Assembly (NCBI GenBank): GCA_012845835.1
Contig: JABAKD010000024.1
Coordinates: 8,087,103-8,151,102, forward strand
From: Undaria pinnatifida
Taxonomy: Eukaryota > Sar > Phaeophyceae > Laminariales > Alariaceae
Length of the DNA stretch: 64,000 nt
Direction of reading: 5' to 3'
The notes under the pieces were generated by a model. The model did no database searches and was not told the DNA's origin. It was given only the letters and a program-made list of their open reading frames with translations. Of this stretch, positions 45,382-56,180 are shown in pieces (the stretch's first letter is position 1; each line of letters begins with the position of its first letter). Made by a program: the position numbers and the translations under genes.

Positions 45382-46500
45382 CGACAGCCGCCAAAGAAAA
45401 CAGCTCGATCACATCACACTAAAAGGATCGACGTCAACGCCATACAGGTGCTAGGGCCGTTGTTATGTCGTTTGTCCACGCGCGTTAGTCGTAGCAATTG
45501 AAGAATAATGCATACCACAACCTGTGTGAAAGGGGTTATTATTGAGTTGGAAATGGGATATCACCCCGCTTACGAGTCATACAAATACCATCCGTATATA
45601 TAAAACGCAAATATATTGTTGTTGATAATGTTGTCGTTGTCGTTGATGTCTGCCGATTTTTTTTCACTTCGGATCAGTGTGTTGGTTTGGAAGCGCGCCG
45701 CCCTGGGCCGTTTCGGCCCCGGATGTGTACAGACAAGGATAAACCGTTGCTTTCCCGCCGCGCGGACGCGCGCTCGTCGAGGCCCGAGCGAAAGCGTCTG
45801 GGCGTGGTTGAGCCGGTGCGTTTATTTCCTTGCGGAATAACCAGACGTGCCCGAGAAAATAAAGACCGTTTGTACTTCAACATAAAGATATATCCCGGTA
45901 TTATATTTCCGGGCAGAGGGGATTTGAGCAGATCGAGAGGCTGCGAGCTGGAGGCCGGTTGCTCGGCCGCATCGGAACGAGCGCCACAGGGCACGGCTTG
46001 CATCTCTCCGCGCGGGGGACGGGGCTCACAGAGACATAAAGCGGAGAAAGCTCGAAAGATGGCGGCGAGCGCGGCAAGGATGATTGGGAGGGCAGCATGC
46101 ATGAATCTCGACCAGAACGACAACAAAAAAAACTTTCGGGCAGAGTGTTACCATGGGTAGGGTTCAAGGATATATAACATCCTTATTAGCGATGGCCAAA
46201 GTCGGATATAACCGGTGCCTTTTTGGACAAAATCGGGTACATTTCTCTTTCAGTTTCCGCCACGCCCCCAGGACGCCATCTGATAGGCCAAAACGCCGGC
46301 TGTGGGTCGGCTCGAGGTCTGTTACTATTATCGTACACACAGACACACATTGTGGGTTCATGGGGAAGGTGCTGGTGGACTTTTTTTCGGCTGTGCTGTG
46401 CTGTACTACTCCTGTACCAGGTACTACGTCCTGCTGTAGTACAGGGTGGCACCGTTATCGATCGCCCGCCGCCGCTCTTCTTAATACTATGATACCATAC
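45382..46500. other. GC-rich stretch with overlapping ORFs, no gene supported
   Basis: Between 45674 and 46160 both strands have open frames of about 150 codons in Arg/Pro/Ser-rich sequence, more GC-rich than the surroundings. The base composition suggests an insertion or a distinct element, but I see no motif, terminal repeat or start context that decides between strands. Confidence 0.3.
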
Positions 46501-46514
46501 GGAGAATTGTAATG

Positions 46515-46660
46515 CGCGGAAGTGGTGGAAGCTTCCATGGCGGAAGTAGTGGAACTTTCCATGAAGCAAGCTAAAAGTGAAAGCCTCCGTGAAGCTTCCA
46601 CGGTTTCCATTTAACCCATGGAAGCTTCCATGACTTTCTCCGTGGACGCTTCCGAAAAAC
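46515..46660. repeat. Cluster of GGAAGCTTCC palindromes
   Basis: The words GGAAGCTTCC(A)TGG, GTGGAAGCTTCC and TTCCATGG recur on both strands at least eight times in 145 bp, giving many possible small hairpins. Confidence 0.75.
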
Positions 46661-47059
46661 AAATAGTGTATGAGACCGTGCATACTTTCATTGCAGTGCA
46701 GCCAGTCAGCGGCTTGCCCAGCTCAAAATCGGAGTTCCCCTTACTATCTAGTCGCGCGGGTCTTTGGAGGGGTAGGCTGCTCACATTTGCGGGCTAAGAA
46801 GCACTTCCTGGTGGGATCAAGGCACGGGCGTAGATCAATCCTCATCGGTCAGCACGGTCATTTCGTAATTTCGTTAAGCACGTATACGGTAGTTTCGTCC
46901 GAGGGAATTCGAGCCCCGACCACTCCCCCCCGTCTGGCGAGGGGGCCAATATAGCCGATGAAAGAGGTTGTAGGGTAAAATATCCATCTCAATTTTTCGA
47001 TTCCGAATGCCGGTTTGTAAGCCGTTTGAAACGGATGAATCGAATGCGATGACTGGGGG

Positions 47060-47223
47060 GTTCCTCAGTAGTGCCGGTTGAATAGTGCCACCGCTCTCAG
47101 TAGATAGTGCCGGTGAAATCGCTTGGCACAACTGGAGCTTCTCATCTAGCACCTGATAACTCTCTATAATAGTAGACTAACCCTGTTTCCAATAGCGCCG
47201 GAAACCGGAATGGTGCCGGTGTA
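47060..47223. repeat. Dispersed repeat with AGTGCCGGT words, copy 2
   Basis: Related to 39220-39420. It directly abuts the poly-T end of the SINE copy at 47224. Confidence 0.6.
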
Positions 47224-47536
47224 TTTTTTTTTTTTTTTTTTTTCTCACACTTTTACTTTCCAGCTTCTGGACAAGCCGTGGTCACAGGTGTCGTCCCTTC
47301 TCCCCCCCGGTTCTTGCCTTCAATTTTTATCGCGCATAGGGTTCAGCAATCCCACTGCTCGTCGATTTTTCATCGAGTGTTGCTAACTCACGCTCTCGCG
47401 CTTTCCGCAAGTCAATTTGTGCACAAGAAAAAGTCCCCACGAATATATACGAGTATGCACTCGGCGGGGCTCGAACTCACGAAACTGACCTATACCAGGC
47501 TCGAGGATAACCTGATACGCCACTGGGGCGACCGGT
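47224..47536 (-). mobile_element. tRNA-derived SINE, full copy (minus strand)
   Basis: Same family as 54348-54650, about 95% alike over about 300 bp. On the minus strand it starts with the tRNA-like head and ends in a run of about 20 A. The head has box A TGGCGTATCAGG; box B is changed to AGTTCGAGCCC. Confidence 0.9.
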
Positions 47537-47719
47537 CCATATATCGGGCTGGCACATGCCGACACCATTTGCACATGCCGACACCATTATGCACATGCCG
47601 ACACCATTTATTTTTGAACCCCCGACACTACCACAACAGTTGAATACCAGGTGCGTAACAGATTCACAGCCCTACCCTCTACCCGGTATAACACGCAAGG
47701 TAAAGGCTAACACACCGCC

Positions 47720-47935
47720 TGGGATGAATGTCCGAGGCGATTTTCTCGACTTGAACGGGGGCAACAGCGAAAACGGTGGCTGTAGAAAACTATGTCAACG
47801 AGAAACCTCCACAGATAAATGCATCGCTTGGCGCTTGCACTCTCCGCGTTGTCGGCAAAATGAGCACGGGTACATAGTCGTCCGAGGAGGAGGAGCGTTT
47901 TGTTGTGCCGTGCGTGTTCGTTACCAGGTCGAGTG
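47720..47935 (+). CDS. Candidate PAN/apple-domain-like exon
   Basis: Plus-strand open frame with GMNVRGDFLDLNGGNSENGG, then CRKLCQRETSTDKCIAWRLH and SPRC. The order 'G-x-D-(F/L)-x...C-x-x-x-C...C-x-A-W...C' is like a PAN/apple domain, a disulphide-rich adhesion fold common in secreted stramenopile proteins. I cannot find neighbouring exons. A donor-like GTACATAG follows near 47868. It may be a lone exon of an undetected gene, a fragment, or chance. Confidence 0.35.
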
Positions 47936-48430
47936 AACCAGGCAAATTATGTCAGGGGTCATGCCAAGCAAAGGACAACGCGAGCTGAGCCGCCAAGGGT
48001 CTACAGCAGGGCCGACTTCTTCACAACTAAACATCTACGAGTAGTGGCTAGGTGTCCGCCACGGCAAATGAAATGAAAACGGCAGTCCGCCAAGAGATGC
48101 ACGTGCTGTCTCCTGACATCTACCAGGTACCTGGCAGCACTGCTACTACTAATAGACTAGTCTAGTATACCAAGTAAATAATAGTACATGCTGCTGTTTG
48201 ACGTTGAAGTAGGTTGTGTATGTTCCGCTAGCACTCATACTGCTGTACTGCAGAGGTCAGTTATGGTGCTCACCAACGAATGAAGGGCTCGAGTACATGT
48301 CAAGACCTGGGCGTCGAAGGGCAGATCGCAGGAGAGGAAAAAGGGGTGCTTGCAAACCGCAAACAAACTACGAGGAGGGGAGGAGGGGGGGGCAAGGGAA
48401 TGCGGAGCTGCGGAGCTTTTTCTCTCGAGG

Positions 48431-48442
48431 GACCTGGGCAAA

Positions 48443-48472
<30 letters not shown>
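48431..48472. repeat. Poly-A and (CA)n microsatellite
   Basis: A run of about 20 A followed by about nine CA units, 170 bp upstream of the GNAT gene start. Confidence 0.9.
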
Positions 48473-48473
<1 letters not shown>

Positions 48474-48641
48474 CGCACACACGAAGTGACAGTCCTGCTG
48501 ACAGTCCCGCACACATGCTCCGTCTTTTAATCCTGAATCCTCAAGTCCTTGCCTATAATCAAGTCTCAAGTGCACGTGCTCTACGTGGGATCATACACTG
48601 CTATTTTGCCAGCAATAATGTACCAGGTGCCTGGTAAGCTG

Positions 48642-51600
48642 ATGGGCAACATGAAATTCCTCGCCGTCCTCCTTTCTTGGCTGGGAGTCGCATCTGCCTT
48701 CCTTCTCTCTCAAGCACCTGGTCCTGGTATCGCAGAACATCATCGCGTTTCGCCGCGAGAGGCATCGAGTACAAGTACGAGTACACATAGCCGTGGACTC
48801 GCAACACAACATCGCTGCGTTTCGCTGGGGGCTTTGGGTACGACCACACCTAGCCGTAGTCCCCCAACGCGTTCAGCACGTTGCATTTCTTTGGCGGCAT
48901 CAGCGTCGAGTACATCTAGTAAAGCACCCCCTAGCGGAGATGAAGATGCTGTGGTGCAATTTCGCGCTGCTCTACCCGAGGAGGACGGGGCGATCCGTCG
49001 CATCCTCGCTGGAATGCTGATGAATCCCATGTCAATCGACGTCAAGAACTTCGTTTGCGCTGAAAAAGAGGGTCTGCTTGTTGGATTCGGCCAGGTATGC
49101 CTGCTTTCGCGCAGCACTCGTTTTGACGCGTCCGCGTTGTGCAGAGGTGATAGACTCATCGCCCGAACTGCTACCTAGATCCTCCCGCATGTGCATCATG
49201 TGAATGAAACGCCAAGTAAGTGCAGCCCGCAGCAGCAACAGCAGCTGCTGCAGCAGCAGTCGCAGCAGGGCTGGATTCGCTTATGCCTTGAGCAAGGCCG
49301 CCTGCCGGACGTGATTCGCGATGGTTTAACTTTATTGACAACATTATTAACAGATGCAAACCATCGCCGTGGGCATCGCACAAACTGCACTGATAGCTGT
49401 AGCGGTAGGTGCACGATACATGAGAGAATCGCTCTGTCATAGCTCTATGACACCTACCTGATGCACATAATGTTTTTACCGCACTTCACGCTCGCACCGG
49501 TATCAGCACACTTCGTGCGTGGTCTTCTAATTTGAAACCCTCGTGTTCAATGTCAACGGAAACTATATATGGAACCGTCTAACTGCCGTAGCAGCGTACG
49601 ACTATTGCTTGTACCAGGCACCTCTTACTGGTAGTAGTTTTGTACTGAGCGGGTTTGTCCCACTAACTTGTTAGTTAAATCTCAGCCTTCGTTATTTAGC
49701 CCCCGTTTTCTTGCTAGCAACAGGTGCTATTAGTAGTATCCGTGTGTGTAATATTTCACTTCAACGTTGACCACGCCGTGTTTCTTGTCTCTGGAGCCGC
49801 CTTCACCGCAATTCTGAATTATGATATAGTCTGTCCGGTTAAATTTTCCCACGATTTCCGAAAAAACCCTCCCGAATTATTGCGAGCGACTGACGTACCC
49901 CCTAGTGACATAGCTTATATCGTGTGAAAGCTCTGTTTCAGGCGGATCGATTGATCGGAGCAGATTTTTTTTTTTTTTTTGTTGCCGAGAAAATCGCGAT
50001 TCCGTCGAGATTTTGCCAGATTTTGTACAGTTTTAGTTGATGGAGTGTGAAGTCGATTTTTTTTTTTAGACCGGTTTTGAGCGTATTAGGTCGAGGAGCT
50101 CACGACGACTCAACTCAACTTTTTTTTCGCTGATATACAACGGAGAAAAGGGCGAAAAACCTCATTTCCGGCGGCCTCAGTGTACAGTTTTTTGGGGAGA
50201 AACGAACCGATAGATGTCGAAAAACTCAACGGATTCGGACGAATTGGACCTGCAGCTAGGGACGTTTTTTTTTTTTTTCCGAGAAAAAATCATTTGAAGG
50301 AGAAATGGCGCGTCAAAGTTTGGTATGCTCACACACCACATACAACCACACCACACGCCTACAACCCACCTACAGCACACCACACAGCAGTCCCATAGAC
50401 CCCTCTGAGGGACCACCCAAGCCCCCAAACATGACTGGGCGCGGGCGTCCTAAGAATAGGAAGCCTGGCAGCTCCCAAACACGAACAGCTGGCCGGTTCG
50501 GCGGGAAAAAAGAGGACCCTACACCGCCACACACTGCGGACACTCCACCAGAACATGACGACGACACATGTTACGAAGGAGACGAAGAGGAAAACGGAAC
50601 TCGGATATTCGATGCATATTTAACAGGTTAATGGAACGCTAATGCATCCATGGGTTACGGGGCAATATTCGGGATAATATGTATCGTTTCGGGCTAATAT
50701 GTGTCGGTTCGGGGTAATTTCGGGGTAATTTTCACCCAAAAACGGCCAATTTCACCGATTTTTTTTTTTGACCCCGGATTTCGATGCTTCTCGACCGTGC
50801 GGTTCTTGTCAACCTATTTTCGCGTTCCAACTCTCAAAAACAAGCGAGAAAAAGTGGGGGTCACGTTGTGGGAGAATTTAACCGGACAGACCCTACGAGA
50901 TAAGGTATGAAAATCGGGGAATTTGGTTTGGCCCCCGTGTGCTTCCAGTATTATGAGACGGAAAAAAAAAAAATGCCCAAAACACTTCTGTCTAACCCTA
51001 ACCCTAACCCCGACCCCAACCCTACCCATAGAACTTTGGCCGGGAAAAATCCAACTTTTTCTTCTGTTGAAAATTTGGTCGACCACATTAAAGCCCATAC
51101 ATAAGATATTCCCCAGTTTCTGTACTCCATCCTAGATAATAATCTAGACGTCTCGTAAACGCTACTGCTTCTCTCCAACATAACATCAAGGTGAGAGCTA
51201 TTATTGTCGGATCACAGTTCGAACTGGCAAGCCTCCATGTCGGTGACTCTTTATAGGTGTTGTACATGATCGTTATCTTGCTGGGAATGTCGACCTCCGC
51301 CGTGTTTCTCGACTCTCGACTAAGCAATGCGTACGTGCGTAACACCATCCATATATTTTTCATAAACAAAAACATCAAAGGTGAGATCAATAGGCGGATC
51401 AAAGTTCGAGCTGGCAAGCCTTCATATCGCTGAACCGCAACGTTGCCGTGGAATCGGGAGCAGCCTGGTGCGTCAACTTATCAACCAATTTGTGGAAACC
51501 CACGGGCCGGAAAAGGTATGATACACAGGGAGGCATATGCTTCATGAGAGGGGGGGGGGATAATAATTGTCGTGCATGGCCGTAGTCGTAAGACCATACA

Positions 51601-52634
51601 CCTTCGCATCCTTTCCGAGACGGAGCACCGTTCCTACTCGTAATAGAGACGCTTTCAACATTTTGGGCTGATTGCGTTTTTCCCGTGTACCTAATATTAC
51701 AAAGCAAATGTTTGTCTTAACCCCTTCCTGTTTTGAATTTTGTACCCACCATCTATCTTCTACTTATAGCGTTCATCGGGGGGGGGGGGGTGTTGTCGTC
51801 GTATCACGCGTGACCGTAGTCCGTAGAACCACAGATCGTCGCATTCCCACAATGCCGGGACGGAGCACGTCGGGTTTTACCGACCGGACAGCACAAATAT
51901 GCCTTCTGTCTGATGCAGAGTGATGTCCTCGTCGGCTGTTGTTCGTGTTCGCAAATGTCGAGCCGACCATGCATTATTCGTGAAAAGTGCAAACTGCTGT
52001 ATATCCTTATCTAGGCACGTTGTGCAGGCTAACCTCTAAGCAAACGCAACGCAGTACCAGTTGTACTCGATACCTTAAACACCCCAACCATTTATTTGGG
52101 ATAGACTACTTGGAATATGATGGGGAAAACGTAGCAGAAACAAGACTTAAGTATACCGCCCTTTCCCGCTACTGATACAAAGTGTATTCTAGCCGACTGT
52201 TGTCGTTCCTGTCTCGTGGCGTGTCTCAAACACTCGAAGGCCTCTACCTGCCCACGCTCAAGGAAACAACGATCTTCTACCAAAAGCTGGGATTCAACAA
52301 ACGACGCAGATTGATTTATTGCTCTATTCACCATCCTACAAAATGACGAAGACTTTCTTGTGTTAGTTCCAACCATAATAAATGACAAAGACATGTTTGC
52401 CGACTGTGATCGTTCTTGTCTCGTTTCGCGTCTCAACAGCTCGAAGACCTGTACCTGCTCACGCTCAAGGATACGACCAACTTCTACCAAAAATTGGGTT
52501 TCGACGTCATTCCTCCCGAGGACGCGCCGCCCGTCCTGAGAGCAGAGCGTGCGGTTGGTTCCTTCATCCAATCGTTTTTCGGCGATTCCCTCGTTTGCAT
52601 GCGTGCAAGCGTGCAACATCCGAATGGTGCATGA
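48642..52634 (+). CDS. Plastid-targeted GNAT-family N-acetyltransferase
   Basis: Three exons, each ending in phase 0: 48642-49094, 51381-51515 and 52440-52634, about 257-260 residues. It starts MGNMKFLAVLLSWLGVASAF, a signal peptide ending in a textbook ASA-F site, followed by a long Ser/Thr/Arg-rich transit region. The domain begins near residue 105 (VQFRAALPEEDGAIRRIL) and ends exon 1 at GLLVGFGQ. Exon 2 gives VRSIGGSKFELASLHIAEPQ, then RCRGIGSSLVRQLI, the acetyl-CoA pyrophosphate loop (R-x-x-G-x-G/S). Exon 3 gives LEDLYLLTLKDTTNFYQKLG, the family's final 'F-Y-x-x-x-G-F' strand. Organellar GNATs acetylate protein N-termini or lysines; the substrate is unknown. Met at 48651 is the alternative start. 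Exons 2 and 3 each have a decayed upstream copy (51189-51257 and 52190-52310), and the end of exon 3 is repeated downstream to 53270. Confidence 0.88.
49095..49824. other. GNAT intron 1, first part; no second gene
   Basis: Contains CAG/GCA trinucleotide tracts (49215-49270), which explain the Gln- and Ala-rich frames seen there. Confidence 0.5.
49829..50897. mobile_element. TIR transposon-like element with AT-hook ORF
   Basis: Ends are inverted: TCTGTCCGGTTAAATTTTCC at 49830 and the reverse complement of 50866-50890, TCTGTCCGGTTAAATTCTCC, about 24 bp in all with one mismatch. Inside are several poly-T tracts and a plus-strand ORF, 50305-50631 (108 codons), with TGRGRPKNRKPGSS, an AT-hook (R-G-R-P) DNA-binding motif, and an acidic end. 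No DDE transposase is visible, so it is probably non-autonomous. It sits in intron 1 of the GNAT gene. No clear target-site duplication was seen. Confidence 0.7.
50994..51012. repeat. Short interstitial telomere-like repeat
   Basis: CTAACCCTAACCCTAACCCC, three units of CCCTAA followed by degenerate units to 51030. It lies about 100 bp outside the TIR element. Confidence 0.8.
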
Positions 52635-52679
52635 GCGGAATTGATATAGTGTAACTCTTTCATTTGCGTATGTGAAAGC

Positions 52680-53275
52680 GTGCAACACCCGGCCTATGCA
52701 TACCCGGACCTCTTTTTTTTTTCGTGATTCCCTCGTTTTCATGCGTACAAGCGTGCAGCATTCGAGTGGTGTATGAGCGGGATCGATATATTTACGATAG
52801 GGCCACTGCGACCTAAAACCCGATATAATGGCGTTGCGGACGCAGCCTACCGTGCTCTTAGACGTATGTCCCGAGGCTGCCCCGGCCGTCGTAAAAGCAG
52901 AGCGTGTGGTTGCTTACTTCGTCCAATCGTTTGTCGGCAACTCCTTAGTTTTTGCATGCGCGTAAGCGAGCAACATCCATGTGATGCACAACCGGCGTTG
53001 GTATTCGTTTTTTTCGCAATTCCCTCGTTTGCATGCCAGCAAACGTGCAACAACATCCGAGTGACGTAAGAACGGAATCGATCCGAACGACGCCTTGCCA
53101 CCTGGCTGTTGCTGTTGCTGTTGTTGTGGAGCCGTGTGGAGAGGCTCGCTGTGGCCTAGTCGTTTTTCGGCAACTCCCTTGTTTGTATGTGTGCAAGCGT
53201 GCAAAGTCCTTGTGATGTATGAGCAGAATCGTGTGCGTGCAACATCGGAGTGGTTTATGAGCGGAATCGATCTTT
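52680..53275 (+). repeat. Tandem copies of the GNAT terminal exon end
   Basis: At least five degenerate copies, about 100-130 bp apart, of 'TTTTTCGGCGATTCCCTCG', 'TTTGCATGCGTGCAAGCGTG' and 'ATGAGCGGAAT(C/T)GAT', which in the gene are the last 20 codons, the stop and the first bases after it. Copies start near 52718, 52918, 53008, 53160 and 53228. Confidence 0.8.
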
Positions 53276-54347
53276 TTTTACAACAAGGTCGACGCCGTCG
53301 GAACCCGGATAGCGTAGCGGGCACCACTCCCGTCCCCTTTCCCGATGTAGCGACGGTAGACCCCGTGAAACAAAAGGAAGGCGCCTGTGGTATAGATCAG
53401 CCTGCGCCGTTGGCTGCTAGTCCGATGCGTTTGCCTATGCGCAGTTGGCCGCGAGACCTCGATGTGTTTGGCTATCCGCAGTTGACCTGGAGCCGCCGAT
53501 GCGCCCGGCTATGCACACAACAAGGATTAGTTGTTTGAAAGGATAATCGTCATGGTCAAGATAGTATTCAGCACTACTGAAATTGACTTAGTGTCGGGCT
53601 ATACGAAGCCGGCGTGATGAAGCTAAACTATCAATTTCTGAAGTGGCATAAAGTTTGACGATTACTTAGTCAGACGCACGCCGAAATTGCCTACTGGACG
53701 GACACGCGGATTACGCGTGATCGTGCCAAAAGGCGGGTTAGCGTGGTTGGGACACAATACGGGCTGGCGTGATTGGGCAAACAGAAGGGCTAGCTGGCAG
53801 GCGGTGGTGATTAGAATGTGCAGTAGTTGGCACGTAGACCGCCACCAGCACTGCCTTCAGTCTTGCCTTAAAGCGTGAACCATTGGCGAGTATGACGAGC
53901 TGCGTGCCGATGGCGACGCCATTACGATTAGCGACCATATCTGTACATAACGTGGTACGATTTACAAGGGTCCTTTTCGGGTATGGTTGGCTTCAAAATC
54001 GCGGGGGTGTCACCAATTGGGGAAATTAAGCTTTCCTATTTTTCACCACGTACCTGGTATGTATTATATGTACTGCGCTATAGTCTGCACATGAGTTTCG
54101 ACGGTGTGTGTGTTTGATTTGTGGATTGGACCGTTGAATACGATATATTCCGGTCTACCGTAGACCATTTGTGCCCATTTTGGCTTAAACCTAGGTGTGT
54201 CCGCATACGTCATAGAGGAAATACGATGCCCCATCATGATTCAATCTTTAGCGTTTGCCGAATAGATTATAGAGTAAACGCACGTCACGTTGCCGACTAG
54301 GCTAAGAGGACACATGAGGTGACGTGATTTGATTGGATGAGGGTTAG
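53276..54347. other. Intergenic stretch, no gene recognised
   Basis: The plus-strand frame to 53538 and open frames around 53690-53940 have no motif or splice support. Confidence 0.4.
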
Positions 54348-54650
54348 CCGGTCGCCCCGGTGGCGTATCAGGTTATCCTCGAGCCTGGTATAGGTCAGTT
54401 TCGTGAGTTCGAATCCCCCCGATTGCATACTCGTATAAATTGGTGGGGACTTTTTCTTGCGCACAAATTGACTTGCGGAAAGCGCGAGAGCGTGAGTTAG
54501 CAACATTCGATGAAAAATCGACGAGCAGTGGGATTGCTGAACCCTATGCGCGATAAAAATTGAAGGCAAGAACCGGGGGGGAGAAGGGACGACACCTGTG
54601 ACCACGGCTTGTCCAGAAGCTGGAAAGTAGAAGTGTGCGAAAAAAAAAAA
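54348..54650 (+). mobile_element. tRNA-derived SINE, full copy (reference)
   Basis: About 300 bp. The first ~75 bp are tRNA-like, with pol III box A TGGCGTATCAGG (54361-54372) and box B AGTTCGAATCC (about 54406-54416). The T-stem does not pair well, so it is not a working tRNA gene. A unique body follows (including TGACTTGCGGAAAGCGCGAG), then an A-tail at 54639-54650. A second full copy is at 47224-47536 and a head fragment at 32283-32383. No LINE partner is seen in the window. Confidence 0.9.
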
Positions 54651-55329
54651 GCTTCCTTAAACTTTCCCGCTGCTGCAACAATTTTCCCACCCTATTTCCA
54701 AGGAAAAAAGTGTCGCCAAAAATGCTGGTGTGGTTTAATCGCGTAGAGATGTTCGGTTTCCCGAAGCTTCGGGTTGGCGGAGTTTTGCCGCAGCACAATC
54801 GCTAGTAGTGCAGCCCACACTGGGCTTTTGGTACGGCCACAGATACCAAAGCACCCGTGTCCAGTACGTCTGGCATGACACATGGCAAAATCTCCTCAAT
54901 GCCTTTGCGATGCGGATCTCTGCCTCGCAGTTTGTGGCCACAGAGCATGTCTCTCTCCAGGATGAAGAAAACCGGTGTGTTAAGTGCGCCGGATGTCGAT
55001 GGGGTAAAAATAACGGTTTATTGCTAACGAACACACACAATAGCAACTCCATGTTTCCTGCAACGCTACATACAGCTCATGATCCCTCAAACGTGCTGTG
55101 GGCAGAACAAAAAAAAAAAAAACTCTTATGCCAGCAATAGGAAGCAATAGAGCCAAAAAGTAACACGTACGCACCCTTTTACACGTACGACACGACGTCG
55201 GGCACATCATCATTAAAATTCTCCAAAAACATCGTACTCCACTGTAACAGCAGTGTAGTCTAGACTATCAGTACAAAATTTGCGAGCGCTACGGCTAGAA
55301 AACGGCCCCGTGCCTTCAACCCTGGAAAA

Positions 55330-55670
55330 AAATGCCCCCCCCCGCCCCCCCCGCCGCGTCCCTCTGGTGACACCGAACTCTCCAAAATTGAAAGGGATCA
55401 ACACAAGCTTCTAAATACGGGATACACAATATCTCATTTCCCCTCCCTTGTGACCCCTAACTTTCGGAAATCAAGACAAGCTTTTAATACGGGATGAAAG
55501 ACGTACTCCCCCCTCCCCTTGCGACGCCGAACTCTTGGAACTCCAAAGGAAGCCAACCTTCTATGTCCGGGACACATGAACCCCCCCACCCCCCAATAGA
55601 CACAAGATACACAAGATACCTCAACCAGACGTTACCATCGAACGGCAGATGGTCTACTGACCCGCCCAAT
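55330..55670. repeat. Tandem repeat of about 100 bp, three units
   Basis: Units share 'CCCTCCCTTG(T)GAC(A/G)CC(G/C)AACT', 'AAGCTT(C/T)(T)' and 'ATACGGGAT'. Poly-C tracts at 55335-55355 and 55580-55595 make frames unreliable. Confidence 0.65.
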
Positions 55671-55689
55671 GACAGACAGCTGTGACACC

Positions 55690-56160
55690 TGTCACGCGAC
55701 AAAAAAAATTAGACCAGGAAGCTCTGTTACGCGACTAAGGAGAGACCAGACTGCTATATTACGCAACTAAAGTAGACCAGATAGCCGTGTTACGCGACAA
55801 AAAATAGACCCAGACAGCCCAGCTGCGCGACTAAAAAATAGACCAGACAGCTCTCTGCTTTTGAGACAAGACCAAGCTAAGACGCGAATACATGGGCCTG
55901 AGCTTGGAACTGAAGGCAGGGGAACACTCTGCTACGCAACCATTGAAATAACAGGCAGCGAAAATAAACGGGCTTGGAATTGAAACTGCAAGCAATAGAT
56001 CCTCGTCGGGCAGGTCGAGTTCGCGACTATTAATAGACCAAGCAAGGACGCAAATAAACGGGCTTAAACTTGATTCCGAAAGCAAAAGGTACTCGCAGGC
56101 CGCTACTAGACCAAGCAAAAAAACACGCGGATAAATTGGCTTGAAGTTGAAAGCAACAGT
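55690..56160. repeat. Repeats downstream of the importin gene
   Basis: First, four units of 35-40 bp with 'TTACGCGACTAA' and 'TAGACCAGA' (55690-55860). Then three units of about 110 bp with 'ATAAACGGGCTT' and 'AGACCAAGCAA' (55865-56160). The array ends about 20 bp after the importin stop codon, so it would be in or near the 3' UTR. Confidence 0.7.
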
Positions 56161-56180
56161 AGGCCCTCGTGGGGCTAGGT

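Noticed and set aside
45674-46160. Overlapping 150-codon ORFs on both strands
   Set aside because: GC-rich sequence makes long open frames likely; no motif, splice signal or start context favours either.
48235-48575. Minus-strand ORFs with Phe and Val/Cys runs
   Set aside because: They arise from the poly-A/(CA)n microsatellite.
53095-53538. 147-codon plus-strand ORF after the GNAT gene
   Set aside because: Its first half is a set of decayed GNAT exon-end copies; the rest shows no recognisable motif.
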